A stretch of DNA of 64,000 nucleotides, taken from assembly GCA_002150815.3 (NCBI GenBank), contig NDFF03000035.1, positions 310,001 to 374,000 on the forward strand, read 5' to 3'. Under the pieces are notes generated by a model that worked only from the letters and a program-made list of their open reading frames with translations, was not told where the DNA came from and did not search any database. The translations under genes and the position numbers were made by a program. Every line of letters starts with the position of its first letter. Within the stretch, counting starts at the first letter, position 1. This DNA is from Grammothele lineata. Taxonomy: Eukaryota; Basidiomycota; Agaricomycetes; Polyporales; Polyporaceae. This document shows positions 10,595-23,155 of the stretch, piece after piece.

Positions 10595-12944
10595 ATGACC
10601 TATATCGACCTCCCTGGGGTGTCCTTAGGGGCCAACCCTCCGGCTGCATTCACCCGTCCCATCCTCTTTGGCATACTGGTCCTCTTCTTCGGTATTGGCC
10701 TGTGGAAACTGCGAAAGCGCATCCGCCGTCTCTACTACACGAAGCTGGCTAACCTGCCCGGTCCACCCAACCCCAGCTGGATCTTCGGCAACCAGAAGAT
10801 TCTTGGCGAGGAGGCGAACTCCGTGCCTCAAGAACGATGGGTTAAGGAGTACAAGTCCAGCACGCTCATGTATCGTGGGCTCCTGAGTGTAGGTGTTGCA
10901 GTGAAGTTTGTATTACATTGACGTTGATTCGATCAATTGAACGTAGATGGATCGCCTGTGGACGATGGATCCTCGTGCTCTTAACCACATCTTGACGCAT
11001 TCGACCGACTACCAGAAGCCGGAGGCGGCACGGCGCAGCGTCGCAAAGCTTCTTGGAGAGGGTGTGCTCTTCACGGAAGGTACAGCCTCTGTTCGTTCAC
11101 GTAGCATATCATTTAGCTGACAACATCGAATGCAGCTGAACAGCATAGGCAGCAGGTACGTCTCTTAATGACTCAATCGGCGTGTATACCTGACGAATGT
11201 TGTAATTTACTGCTGTAGAGGAGGGTTATGGTAAGTTATGTGTATCGTCTGGGATTTGTCTGTCCTTATTGTATGTCTATATAGAACCCTGCCTTTGGTC
11301 CCGCTCAAATCCGCGAACTAACGGAGATTTTCGTTGACAAGGGGATTGAGGTACAGTCCAAAGACTCCTCTTCCAGCAGAATCTCACTTCTGGGTAGCTC
11401 CGAGACACTTGGGACGCCGAGATCTCCGTCAACGGGGAGCCCGCCAGCATTGATGTCCTCAAGTGGCTCAGTCGCACGACGCTCGACATCATCGGCCTCG
11501 CAGGTTTCAACTACCGCTTCGACTCGCTCAACCCTCAGGGCAAGCCCAACGAGCTCAACGAGGCGTTCAGCGAGATATTCGACCCGGAGCCGAAGATCAC
11601 GCCTCTGATGATCCTCCGGCTGCTCTTCCCTATTTTTGAATACATCGTGAGCACTCCATCGTCTTCAGCTTCTTCGTTGCCGTTCGGTGGTCGTGACATA
11701 CGTTCTTGGAGCAGCCCGACGCGGAGTCCCGGCGGATGGTCCGTGCGCAGGACGTCATGCGCAAGATCGGCCTGGAGCTCATCGCGGAGAAGAAGGCTGC
11801 CATCAGGGCCGAGGGGCAAGAGAAGGAGAAGTACAGCGCGGACTCGCGCGCGCGCGATCTGCTCACGCTTCTCCTCAAGGCGAACATGGCGACGGACATC
11901 CCGGACAACCAGCGCCTGTCTGATGAGGACGTTCTGGCTCGTGAGTATCTCGCCCGTTCTAACGCGTCGTCCTCTGCAGTACTGACCTGTTTCATCTCCA
12001 GAAGTCCCGACGTACGTATTGCCTCGATGAACCGCACGACTCCCGCACTGACCCGCCACGGCCCCTAGGTTCCTCGTCGCGGGCCACGAGACCTCGAGCA
12101 CCGCGACGATGTGGTGCCTCTATGCGCTCACGCAGGCTCCCGAGGTACAGCGCAAGCTCCGCGAGGAGCTGCGCACGCTCGACACCGACAAACCGACGAT
12201 GGACGAACTCTCGGCGCTGCCGTACCTCGACGCCGTCGTGCGCGAGACGCTGCGCGTGCACGCGCCTGTGGCATCGACCATTCGGGTCGCAAAGAAGGAC
12301 GACGTGATCCCGGTGGCGGAGCCGTTTGTGGACAGGAATGGGGTCGTTCAAGACCACATCGAGTAAGCCCGTTGGGATAGGGGTGAGTAGCGATGGCCTG
12401 ATCCCAACTGTTTTCCCTTCAGGATTTCGGAGGGGAGTGTGATTATCATCCCCATCCTTGCGCTCAACCGGAACAAGAAACTCTGGGGCGAGGACGCACA
12501 CGAGTTTAAGTGCGTAGCCAGCCGTTGCTGATGCCGGCGCTTGAACGACTAACGACTCTCCAGACCAGAGCGCTGGGAGAACACTCCCGAGGCAGTCTCG
12601 AGCATCCCGGGCGTGTGGGGCCACATGCTCACCTTCCTCGGCGGCCCACGCGCGTGCATCGGGTACCGTTTCTCCCTCATTGAGTGCGTCTCCCCTTCGT
12701 CCCGTGATTCGTCGTCCCGCGCTCCCAATACGGCATGCTGACTCGGATTACTTTTCATCGAATACGCAGGATAAAAGCGCTTGTGTTCACGCTCGTGCGC
12801 GCGTTCGAGTTCGAGCTCACCGTGCCGCCCGAGGACGTCGAGAAGAAGTCGTCAGTCGTGCAACGCCCGATGATCCGCAGCGCGCGCGACAAGGGCAGCC
12901 ACATGCCGCTGCTCGTCAGACGCTGCCGCAAGCAAGAGGAATGA
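10595..12944 (+). CDS. Cytochrome P450, CYP-A (first of the tandem array)
   Basis: Twelve exons: 10595-10888, 10947-11079, 11136-11155, 11219-11230, 11285-11350, 11398-11646, 11715-11940, 12002-12011, 12069-12362, 12423-12509, 12564-12683, 12770-12944; 561 residues. An N-terminal membrane anchor (about residues 20-38, [16 protein letters not shown]) is followed by NLPGPPNPS. The I-helix motif is AGHETSST, the K-helix ExxR is ETLR, PERW follows, and the haem loop is [10 protein letters not shown] with the thiolate cysteine near residue 495. This is an ER monooxygenase that needs a P450 reductase; the substrate cannot be read. Exons 3, 4 and 8 are only 20, 12 and 10 nt, yet all are required to join HRQQ, RRVM and QVPT to the core. 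It is closely related to CYP-B, CYP-C and the distant CYP-D. I do not assign a CYP family number. Confidence 0.92.
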
Positions 12945-13918
12945 GCCCGAATGGTGTTCGTTGAGTACGAGTGTTGGGCGTCGGAAGTTCGACGGCGATG
13001 CTGCCCGTTGGATGCTTCCGCCCGTCGTGAATTTCGGAGAGCCTCCGCCTGTGTGTACATGTATCTGGATTCTCGTCTCTTGTTTCATCTATTATATTGC
13101 GTTTCGCGACATGGGGTGAACGTCACATAAGCTACTATCATACCCAGGCCGGACTATGACCTCCGCAGACCGCAGCAAGTCCTAGCATTCTCTCACTTCC
13201 GTACCACTCAATCGAACTTCCAGATTAGGGGTATTATGGGCTTCCAGATGGCCGTTCATCGTTCGGCTCTCCCGCAAAACACGAGCGATTGGGTGAATGT
13301 GTAGCTAATAAGGCGATAGTGGGCACTCTAGAAGCCTGAGTGCAACTAGCAAGTTCCTGTTAGATCACATCCGCTGTTCCGCCGAGGACCAAGGTTGAAC
13401 TTCCCAGGGTGAGCGCATGTATGTAGCACTGCCATTAGTGCACGTTCAACGTCATACGTATTACGCTCTAACCGAGGGCGGGCGGTGTCACCCCAGCCGG
13501 CCGCAGTAGGCTCTGAGCTTCTCTAGACTCTCCATTCAATTCGACTATGCAAAACACCCGGGGACGATTTCACATAAGTTACTTATCGGCTTCTATGGCT
13601 CATCGAATTCATGAATCCGACCACTTCGGATGAACGCGAGCATTCTGCCATATGTTCATACCACTAACAACTTGAAGCCGGCGGTGCAAATATTGTCTCA
13701 GTCTAGACAGCCTTCTAAAGCCTCGTGCGTCGACTGCGCCGGCAGCAATCTAGGTATCACCAGACTGACAGACGGCGATCGCAGCCGTCTGAGACCCTAC
13801 CTCAGCGCCTTCAATAAGGACCTCGAGAAAGACGTGCTGATTTACCCCTGAGCCCTCGGGTACTAATACTCTCAGGTTTCTCTTCATCGCCACCAACTTC
13901 CATCGGCGCGCACTCATC
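12945..13918. other. Intergenic, CYP-A to CYP-B, 974 nt
   Basis: No gene supported. The region must hold the CYP-A terminator and the CYP-B promoter. A 73-codon open frame at 13630-13851 has no homology that I recognise. Confidence 0.5.
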
Positions 13919-16302
13919 ATGGGGACCTCCGCCCTCCCCTCCCTCGGCGGCACGCTCAGCCCGCTCGCCGCCTTCCTTAGTACCTGGCCCGTGCTCCTCG
14001 CGCTGTCCACCGCGTTGCTCGGCGCGCTCGTCTACAAGTTGCGATGGGTGCTCATCGACCCGTACACGACCCCTCTCCGGAACCTGCCGGGACCGCCGAG
14101 CCAGAGCTGGCTGTTCGGTCACTTCAAGGAGTTTCATTCGGACCCTCAGAAAATGGGCCACGACAGGTGGTTTGAGGAGTACCATGCGCACTCGCTGCTG
14201 CACCGCGGGCTGTTGTATGTGCGTTATTGATGGTTTTCTTCGTATCGTTGAATGAGTAGCGGGAGCTCATGGCGGTGTATCGCGTACATTATAGTCGGCT
14301 GATTTGCTTACAATGGACACGCGCGCGATCAACCATGTCCTGACGCACTCGGCAGACTACTGGAAGCCGGACTTGGAGAGGCGGTTCCTCGTACGGATCC
14401 TGGGAGAAGCTGGAGTGTTGATCACAGAAGGTGCGTAGTGCGTGCGTTGTAGCGCTAGGAACCCAGGATCTAATTCCTATACAGCTGAGAAGCACAGGCA
14501 GCAGGTGTGTCTACTGAAACTGAAGCAGGACATCCACTTACAGAAAGGCGTTGTGGTATCTAGAGGAGAGTCATGGTGCGCTTTGCATTGCTGCGGAAAA
14601 TAGCGTTGGGTGTTGACAAGCAATTGTCGTAGAACCCCGCTTTCGGCCCTGCTCAGATCCGGGAGCTCACCGAGATCTTCGTTGACAAGTCTATCGAGGT
14701 CAGTCCTCCTTCATGTACGCATCCATCGTCACGCACCCCAGTCACACGCACCCCAGCTCCGGGACGCGTGGGACACCGAGCTCGCGCTTCACGGCGAGCC
14801 AGGGCGGATCGACGTGCTGATGTGGCTCAGCCGCGCGACGCTTGATATTATCGGCCTCGCGGGTTTCAACTACAGCTTCGACAACCTGAACCCGCGCGAG
14901 AAGCCGAACGAACTGAACGAGGCGTTCAAGTGCATTTTCGGGCCTGACGCCGTTCGCTTCAGCATCCTGGGCACCCTCCAGTTCCTGTTCCCCATCTTCA
15001 ATCATATTGTGAGTCTCGCACCTTGCGGTCTCGGCCGTAATTGGGTGTGTGGTGTGAGGATTGCAACTCACGGCCGTTGTGCTTCGTCAAGCCTACAGCC
15101 AAGACTCAACAGACCCAGCGTGCACTGTCGACAATGCGCCGGATTGGGATGGAACTAGTCGCGCAGAAGAAGGCAGAGATTGAGGCGGAAGCGCAAGCGG
15201 GGGAAAAGAAGGCCGGATTACATGGAGGCCCGCGCGACTTGCTCTCGTTGCTCCTTAAGGCGAACATGGCAACGGACATCCCGGATAACCAGCGGCTCAC
15301 GGACGAGGATGTTTTGGCGCGTGCGTGTCTCGGATTTACGTCTTGAACATGGTCGCTGATAGGTATGGGGTCGTACAGAGGTTCCTACGTACGTGATTCT
15401 TTTAACACCATGCAGGGGAGGTTGGAGTTCAAGTAAATGACTTACAGGTTCCTTGTCGCTGGGCACGAGACGACGAGTACGGCGACGACTTGGTGTCTCT
15501 TCGCGCTCACGCAAGCGCCAGAAGTCCAGCGGAAGCTGCGCGAGGAGCTGCTATCTGTGGGCACCGAGCGGCCGACAATGGACGAGCTCCAGGCACTACC
15601 GTACCTAGACGCGGTTGTGCGTGAGACCCTCCGTTTGCACGCGCCCGTGCCAGCGACGCTCCGTGTGGCAAAGAAGGATGACGTGATCCCCGTCGCGGAG
15701 CCGTTCGTCGACCGTTTCGGCGAGGTGCAGGACAGCATTCGGTAGGTCCAGTTTGTCTAATCGTGATCATCATACGGACTGCTGACTCTGGAGACGTGAT
15801 TTCAGAGTTCCGGAAGGGTGCAGGATCTTCATTCCTATCGCAACACTGAACAGAGCAAAGACGCTTTGGGGAGAAGACGCATATGAGTTCAAGTGAGTAG
15901 CTGCCCTCGTCGTTATCGAAGCTGGGCACACCCACAAATAAAAATTGTACACAGACCCGAAAGATGGGAAAATCTCCCCGAGGCGGTTTCCAACATTCCT
16001 GGGGTTTGGGGCCACATGTTGTCCTTCCTCGGCGGTCCGCGTGCCTGCATCGGATACCGTTTTTCTATCATCGAGTACGTCGCCACTCTACCGACCAGTT
16101 ACTGATGTTAGCTCACAACGTAACACCCATTCACAGAATGAAGGCGCTACTGTTCGTTCTCCTGCGCGCATACGAATTCGAGCTCGCGGTGCCTCCTGAG
16201 GATATCGGGAAAGAGATTGAGATCGTGCAACGTCCGACCGTTCGCGGCGCTGAAAGCCAGGGTAGCCAGATGCCTCTACTAATCAAGCGCGTTAGCCGGT
16301 GA
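13919..16302 (+). CDS. Cytochrome P450, CYP-B (second of the tandem array)
   Basis: Twelve exons: 13919-14218, 14295-14430, 14485-14504, 14564-14575, 14633-14698, 14757-15008, 15092-15320, 15379-15388, 15448-15741, 15806-15892, 15955-16074, 16137-16302; 563 residues. The exon pattern equals CYP-A, including the 20, 12 and 10 nt microexons, so the pair arose by tandem duplication after this structure existed. The membrane anchor is near residues 20-40, then [10 protein letters not shown]. Motifs are AGHETTST (I helix), ETLR (K helix), [10 protein letters not shown] and [10 protein letters not shown] with cysteine near residue 500. The second exon begins SADLLTMD where CYP-A has MDRLWTMD, so the substrate-side N-terminal region has diverged. 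No stop or frameshift was found, so the gene should be functional. Substrate unknown. Confidence 0.9.
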
Positions 16303-17043
16303 ACTCGAATGTTAGAAATCCTGGGGTATTGTCGTGTTAGTCAGGGAGAGAAGACGAAGGGTGACGGAAACTTTGAACGAGTTCAGCAGATTCCAGCGCA
16401 GAATCAGATGACCGCGTCCCATGTATAACGTAATCTGTGGCTTATGGCAGCTTGTGCCTGACTTGCTTAATATAATCCCCGATCAAGTCTTTGGCGTCTA
16501 ATTCAGCCGGCTTCCCTTACTTCACGGAACTTCATGCGTTGAACCATGACAGGACGGATGAGCACGAAAAGGTTTGTTTATGCCTGCGTTCTCCTCAGTC
16601 TCCTCACTTGAGTCGCGTGTCATGTACTGACGGATGGCGTGTATTGTGCTGCGCTTTCAGACGAGCTATACTGGTTGCACCTAAGCTGACGCGTCGCCCC
16701 GGCTGCAGGTGTTGCTGATTCGGCCTTCTATGCCCATGACCACTGTAGAGTCGGCGTATGTGCCTTCAACGCCGACCTCGGGGAATGGCGAAGGAGCGTA
16801 TCTCACGAATCCACTAAAGAAGATAATCCCCAGCCAGAGTGTACACGCACACAGACGGCATCCCCACGATCAATCATTGCCGTGCCACTTAGAGTTCAGG
16901 AACCCAAGGCGCTACTGCGGGCCACGTAACCCGCCCTGCAACCCCTATATAGCATCTCCTCAATGCAGCGGCATTAGATTCACAAGCTCCAGCTCTCGTT
17001 CTCCAATCTCCCTCTTCTCGCAGACTCGCTCGCTCAATTCAGG
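16303..17043. other. Intergenic, CYP-B to CYP-C, 741 nt
   Basis: No gene supported. It contains the CYP-C core promoter (TATA box listed separately). Short open frames such as 16709-17152 merely overlap the 5' leader of CYP-C. Confidence 0.5.
16946..16952 (+). promoter_or_regulatory. TATA box of CYP-C
   Basis: TATATAG lies 92 nt before the CYP-C start codon, preceded by a C-rich tract and followed by a CT-rich leader. This is a typical spacing for a regulated fungal gene. Confidence 0.5.
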
Positions 17044-19243
17044 ATGCTGCTGTTGCTCGCGAAGGTCGTCGGGTATCCGATCCTTGTCGTGGTTGCAGCC
17101 TTGCTCTGGAAGCTGTATCCTATCATTCTCAGACAATTCACTTCTCCTCTGAGGAACCTCCCGGGTCCGCCGAACCCAAGCTATTTCCGCGGAAACAGCA
17201 AGGCAATCGACATCGAAGATAATTCAGTGCCTCAAGAGCGATGGGCAGCGGAGTACAACTCCCACACCATCACATACAAAGGTCCCCTAAGCGTAAGCCG
17301 CCGCGTTTTCATTTACTACTATGCACCGGTATTAATCACATGCTTGCATATTTAGATGGACCGTCTCTGGACGCTTGATACAAGGGCCGTCAACCATGTC
17401 CTGACGCACTCCAATGTCTATCAGAAGCCCTCTCAGGCTCGGCGGAATCTAGCCCAGATTCTGGGCAAGGGTCTTCTCTTCGTGGAAGGTTTGTGTTTCT
17501 ACACACGTCCATTCGGCCCCTAATCTCATAGCATGGCCTGAACAGGGGATCGCCACCGGCAGCAAAGGCGCATCATGGTCAGCGTCTCCGCAACGCTCAC
17601 GTTTGACAAATCTAACGTCACCTGGTGCTAGAACCCGGCTTTTGGTCCTGCTCAGATTCGTGAACTGACCGAGATTTTCGTCGACAAGTCAAACGAGGCA
17701 AGTACTATGCTGGATCCCTGCCGTGTCATTTCTAAATTCTTTCCCTCCCCAGCTGCGCGACGTTTGGAGTGCCGAGATCGACAAGAACGGCGGCTCCACG
17801 CGACTGGACGTTCTGAGCTGGCTCAGCAAGATGACGCTCGATGTTGTCGGTCTCGCGGGCTTCAACTACCGTTTTGACTCCCTCAACCCCCATGGCGAGC
17901 CAAACGAGCTCAACGCCGCATTCAACGAGATGTTCAACCCGGCCGGCGTTAGGCTTACTCCCTTGACGATCTTGCGGAACGTGTTCCCCATCTTCGCGAT
18001 CATCGTACGTTCTTGTAGTACCTTCCCTACTTTCCGGTTACTTATCGCTCGTAGCCTGACGCACGAACGCGACACTTGGAACAAACGGGGGACGTCATTC
18101 GGAAGATTGGCCTCCAACTGATCGCAGAGAAGAGGGCAGCAATCCTACGCGAGTCCGTAGAGAACAAGGAGAAGAGCAGCGGGTTGGAACGCAAGGACGT
18201 GCGCGGGCGCGACTTGCTCACGCTTCTCCTCAAGGCGAATATGGCCACCGATATTCCGGACAACCAGAAGCTTTCCGACGAGGATGTCATCTCCCGTACG
18301 TTGTCCCCTTGCTTGCCTGCACACTGACGCTTAGGAGGCTGATGATCGTGCACGCATACTACAGAGGTGCCCACGTTCCTCGTCGCCGGGCACGAGACGA
18401 CAAGCTCCTCGACGATGTGGTGCCTCTTCGCGCTCACACAGGCGCCTGAAGTGCAGCACAAGCTCCGCCAAGAGTTGCTCTCGCTCGACACGGACACCCC
18501 GACGATGGAGCAGCTCTCGGCGCTGCCGTACCTCGACATGGTTGTCCGCGAGACGCTGCGCGTGCACGCGCCCGTGCCTGTCGTCTTTCGCGAGGCAACC
18601 GAGGACGACGTCATTCCCGTCGCGGAACCGTTCGTCGACCGGTACGGGAGGGTGCAGGACGGGATCAGGTACGCCGCCTGCGCTCGCGACGAAGTTACTG
18701 TTGCTGAGCATCTCGCACAGGGTCAACAAAGGCACACCCATTGCCATCCCGATCTTGTCGATCAATAGGTCGAAGAAGATCTGGGGCGAAGACGCGTTCG
18801 AGTTCCGGTGAGTGCTGTACTCTCATGCGCTTCTCTCCGCTTCATGCTGATCATCGCGCGTCCGTTGCAGGCCGGAGCGCTGGGAGAACCCTCCCGACGC
18901 AGCGTCGGGTATCCCGGGCGTGTGGGGACATCTCCTCTCTTTCATCGGCGGCCCGCGCGCATGCATCGGATACCGCTTCTCACTCATTGAGTGCGTCTCT
19001 TCTTCTCCGTCCCCCTACGTAAAGCTCGTCCTCGTCTTCGTTGATGCTGATCGCGCCTCGGGCCCATGCAGGATGAAGGCGCTGCTGTTCGCGCTCGTGC
19101 GCGCGTTCGAGTTTGAGCTCGCGGTGCCCGCCGCGGACATCCAGAAGAAATCGGCGATCGTCCAGCGCCCGATCCTTCGCAGCGCGCCGGAGCAGGGCAG
19201 CCAGATGCCCATGGTCATTCGGCGGTACAAAGGGGGAGCATAG
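17044..19243 (+). CDS. Cytochrome P450, CYP-C (third of the tandem array)
   Basis: Ten exons: 17044-17292, 17356-17488, 17546-17577, 17632-17697, 17753-18004, 18055-18295, 18365-18668, 18721-18807, 18871-18990, 19072-19243; 551 residues. The short N-terminal anchor ([20 protein letters not shown]) leads to NLPGPPNPS. Motifs are [22 protein letters not shown] and [10 protein letters not shown] with cysteine near residue 486. Compared with CYP-A and CYP-B two introns are gone: the 20 and 12 nt microexons are fused into one 32 nt exon, and the 10 nt microexon is fused to the next exon (304 nt). Intron 4 (17698-17752) starts GCAAGT, a GC-AG intron, at a site where CYP-A and CYP-B use GT. The gene is otherwise intact. 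Substrate unknown. Confidence 0.91.
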
Positions 19244-20101
19244 GCGCGGTCGCCTAGGAAGTCCTCGGAGGGCGGCGAACTTTGCCCTGTTAAGACTGAG
19301 TTGTGACGCGGACTATTTATGGTGGACTTCATCCTGGATTGTTTGCTCATTAGTAGTACCTTGACCCCCTAATATTTCGATCTTGACTTGGGATGTACTT
19401 ATTCAAGCATTGTAAGACTATGAAGAAGACGTTCTTCGTAGATTGCGGCCGCCAAGGAAGGCAAAGGGAGCGGGTAATCGACATCAGCCACAGCGGAGTT
19501 TGAACTCCTTCTCTCCGACTTCGGCATACAACAAGAAAGTTCTGAGCAACACGGATTCGACCCTTCTTCTATTCCTTCCAAACTTACAAGCTCCGTCGAT
19601 TCCAGTTTTCGCCTCTCGTGAAAGGGAATCATGCTACTCATTTCGCTCCGAGTCGTCGCATCTAATTCCTAGACATCATCTGCACAACTGTGGATGCGCG
19701 CCCGTGGCGTACATTTGCAATCCACGAACAATCGAATGCTATTTCGTGTGCGCGCAGTGGTGTACTTCAGGGTATAGAGTTTCATACTACTAGTCTAGCC
19801 ACTCCGGCATCACCGGGTCCCATGCTATCCGTACATCGCCGTCCATCTGGCAGCAACTGAGAGACATAGCCCGTGCCACAGACGCGGAGCGGGCACTTCA
19901 AAGGCGCGTCTTCGAATCCTATTGCAATTTGACGACAATCTTCTCTGCAGCCTACGAATGAGTACGATTGCTTCCCCGTGAGACACCGGAGTGCCTGAGG
20001 GCGCCCCTTTGTCCCCTATATGAAGGTGAGGGCGTTCTAATGAACCTAGAGGGGTCGTACTGATCCCGTCCCCCGCCTCCTCGTATAGACTTCAAGCGTC
20101 G
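19244..20101. other. Intergenic, CYP-C to CYP-E, 858 nt
   Basis: No gene supported. A 116-codon open frame at 19443-19793 has no recognised motif. CTATATGAAG at about 20015-20026, 80-90 nt before the CYP-E start, may be its TATA element. Confidence 0.45.
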
Positions 20102-22288
20102 ATGGCGAGCCTCCTCGAGCAGCTGTCTGGGAGTCTGGAAGGGTTGCGGAATATCCCTTCGTACTGGTTTTTCGTCCCTCTTCTGATCGGAGCGTGGTTT
20201 CTTTCGTCTCGTCGCTCGCTCAGCCTGCATCGTCGCTTCCCTACGCCACCGGGACCTCAACCTCTTCCAATCGTGGGGAACATAAGCCACTTTCCGCTAA
20301 ATCCGAAGCACCTTCGAGAGCTGAGTAGTCAATATGGTACGCAAATTTCCTCGCATGAAAAATCAGTGCGACTGACGACGCGAACACTTCTTGAAGGGGA
20401 CGTCACCCACCTGAACGCTTTCGGGACGGACTTCATAATCCTGGGTACCCACGAAGCCGCGCTGGACCTCTTAGAGAAACGATCGTCTATCTACTCAGAC
20501 AGGACTCTCACGCACATTGCAGAAATGTGAGTCTATCTTTAAGAGTTCACCTCGAGCCTGATCCACTGATTATGGGCAACCCTGTTAGGTTGGACTTCGA
20601 ATGGGTGATGCCCATGATGCGCTATAACACTTCGTGGCGCAAATCGCGTGGTGCATTCCACCGCGCCCTGGGGTCTCAGTCGTCCGTAGAGCCTTACTAT
20701 GAAGCCCAACAGGAAGAGATTAAGCGTCATCTAATCCGTCTCCTCGAGAATCCCGAGGACTTCTCCAATCTTGGTAGGAAGTGTGTATCTCGATGCACGC
20801 TCCTCGATATCGCTGTTCATTCGTGGACCTGCCCGTGCTGATTGCATCTGATTCTAGGACAGTGGGTTCGACCATTACTCGCGTCGCCTACGGGATCGAT
20901 GCCTCCAGCGCCGTTGGGCGTGCCTACCTCCGCGCCGCCGAAGACACGATGGATTGCTTCAACACCGTCTTCCGACCTGGGCGGTACCTCGTTCAGATAC
21001 TGCCTTGGCTGCGATATGTCCCTGCCTGGGTTCCTGGAGCTGGCTTCCAGCGCGACTTCGCGCGCTGGCGACCGGTGGTGCGTGAAGTGCTCGATGGGCC
21101 GTGGGCGGCCGCGAAGGAGAAGAGGGTACGTGACCTATCGGAAGTAAGCGCGAGGTGGGATTGCCTGACCATCTCGCATATAGATGGAGGACCCGGAGGG
21201 AGTTCCAAGGTCTATGTTCAGTACGTTGATCGAACGCATCGAGGATGGACAAGAGGATGAGTGGGAGGTGAAGGGAGCTATTGCTTCGGCATATCTCGGT
21301 AAGTAGTAGTCTGTTCTCATTCGAAGAACTCGCCGCTGAGAGTGACGTCTCTATCTGTTAGGTGGAGCCGATACAGTAAGTCCTGTCCGCTTCGATGCGG
21401 TCCGGGGTGTACATCTCACCGCCTACGCCAGAGTCTATCAACTCTGCAAACGTTTATGGCCGCTATGGCGAACAACCCTTCTGTACAGCAACGCGCACAG
21501 GCGGAACTTGACGCAGTCGTCGGACCACGTCGGCTTCCAACGATGACAGACAGGCCACATCTCCCGTACGTCGCCGCGCTTGCCAAAGAGTGCCTGCGAT
21601 GGAGAAGTGTGGTCCCTTTACCCCCGCCGCACATCACCACCGAGGAAGACGAATACAAAGGATACCGTATTCCCAAAGGATCTGTGGTAGTGGCGAATAT
21701 TTGGTACGTGCGGTTGGTTGTTTATGTCTAGATTGCGGGACGCTGATACGCACGAATTCCCAGGTCATATTCGCGTGATCCTAGGTACTACCCCGATCCG
21801 GAAGCTTTCAAGCCCGAGAGGTTCCTCAAAGACGGCCAGCTGAACGACCAGATCGTGGACCCTGCTAATGTGGCTTTCGGATATGGACGAAGGTGTGTCT
21901 TCGTCTCTTCGTTTACAAGTATATGTGACAGTCTGAGATATTCACGCACTCGCTCATCTGACAGGATCTGTCCAGGGCGTTTCTTCGCAGAAGCGTCGAT
22001 TTTTACGATGTTGTCGAACATCCTTCACGTCTTTACGATCGAGGCGCCAAAAGACGGAAAGGGCAATGCCATATACTTCGACGTGAACATGACGAACGGC
22101 ATCGTATCGTGGGTGTCTGTCGGTCTTATGTACTCTGATCGTCACGGGCGAGGCCGGATAGTGGTCGGATGATATCGCTGACACTGCTAATCAGGTACCC
22201 GGAACCGTTCGAATGCATCATCAGGCCCCGCTCTAAGGAGGCGGAGGCGCTGATCCGGGAGAGCTGCGCACAGAGCTCTTCCGGATGA
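20102..22288 (+). CDS. Cytochrome P450, CYP-E (second P450 type)
   Basis: Ten exons: 20102-20336, 20397-20526, 20589-20780, 20858-21125, 21184-21298, 21362-21375, 21432-21703, 21764-21892, 21965-22108, 22195-22288; 530 residues. The anchor at about residues 20-36 is followed by the proline-rich hinge PTPPGPQPLPIVGN. Motifs are GGADTS (I helix), ECLR (K helix), FKPERF and FGYGRRICPG with the haem cysteine near residue 454. The hinge and haem loop are those of the O-methylsterigmatocystin-oxidoreductase-like P450s abundant in basidiomycetes, and differ clearly from CYP-A/B/C (GPRACIG). Exon 6 is only 14 nt and encodes most of the GGADT motif. Its closest relative in the window is CYP-F, which has the same ten-exon plan. 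Substrate unknown. Confidence 0.9.
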
Positions 22289-22533
22289 GCCTCCAGAATC
22301 CGGATGCAGCGACAGCAGATTACACCACCGGAGTTCAGAAAGAGCTGACTGACAATTACGAATAATGGCAAGAATAAGTAGTAAAAGAGTGGATGATGTA
22401 CACACGTGCGCTGCACATCTCGTGTTCTCCTCGTACACGACCGCCTTCAACCCAAAATCCAAAGAGATCCAACCCGAATTTACTGCATCTACCCCATACG
22501 GTATTCCAACGTGGTACGCGCATCGAAAGCCTA

Positions 22534-23021
22534 TCAAGCCGTCGGGTTGTAGGTGAAGCTGAGAGTGCTGTCCTCGAGGTAGTTCGGGCCCGTCCCGTCA
22601 ACCGTGTACCACGCGCCCGAGCACGCCGCGGCGTACGTCGTGCCCGCCACCAACCCCCCAGTCATGTTCGCGGCAGCCATGTCGTTCTCGAGCGTCTGGT
22701 CCGCAGTGCTAAGGATGCCGAACGCGAAGGGCGTGCCGTCCGCGATGTCGGAGGAGGTGAGCGTAGCGAAGAGTGTCGCGCCGCTGGGGAGCGCGGAGAG
22801 CGCGGTGGAGGCGTCGACGGCGAAGCCGGTTGGGAGGCCGTCCGTGCCCGCGGAGAGGGCGCTGCAAGAGAGCGAGGTGGAGGCGGTGGTATCGTCTTGC
22901 GGGCGGGCGCTGCAGAGGAGTTAGCTTCTGATAGTCGAAGGGGTGCGAATGAGAATACGAAGACGCACAGAGCAAGAAGGACTTGAGCAGCTATGGCAGC
23001 GTAAAGAGAGAGACGGGCCAT
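22534..23021 (-). CDS. Small secreted protein, unknown family
   Basis: Two exons, 23021-22969 and 22909-22534, give 142 residues. The intron (59 nt) has a GTGCGT donor, CTAAC branch point and CTGCAG acceptor, and the exon phases fit. The N-terminus MARLSLYAAIAAQVLLALA is a signal peptide with likely cleavage before RPQDD. The mature part is about 120 residues, rich in A, T, S and G, with two cysteines (SLSCSAL and AAACSGAW) and no domain that I recognise. The size and secretion signal fit a small secreted protein of the wall or extracellular matrix. A TATA box lies about 130 nt upstream. The stop is 245 nt from the CYP-E stop in convergent orientation. Confidence 0.7.
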
Positions 23022-23148
23022 TTCGGCTGTAATTGGGCTGCGAAGGCAGGTGGGTAGGGTAATAGGAGGGATGGAGGCAGGCTCTGTAAGGGAGGGGATG
23101 CGACAGGACGCCGTCGACGATAGGGGGCGAATCAACGTCCAGAGAGTG

Positions 23149-23155
23149 CTTTATA
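23149..23155 (-). promoter_or_regulatory. TATA box of the small secreted protein gene
   Basis: On the minus strand TATAAAG lies 128 nt upstream of the start codon at 23021, a plausible core promoter position. Confidence 0.45.
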
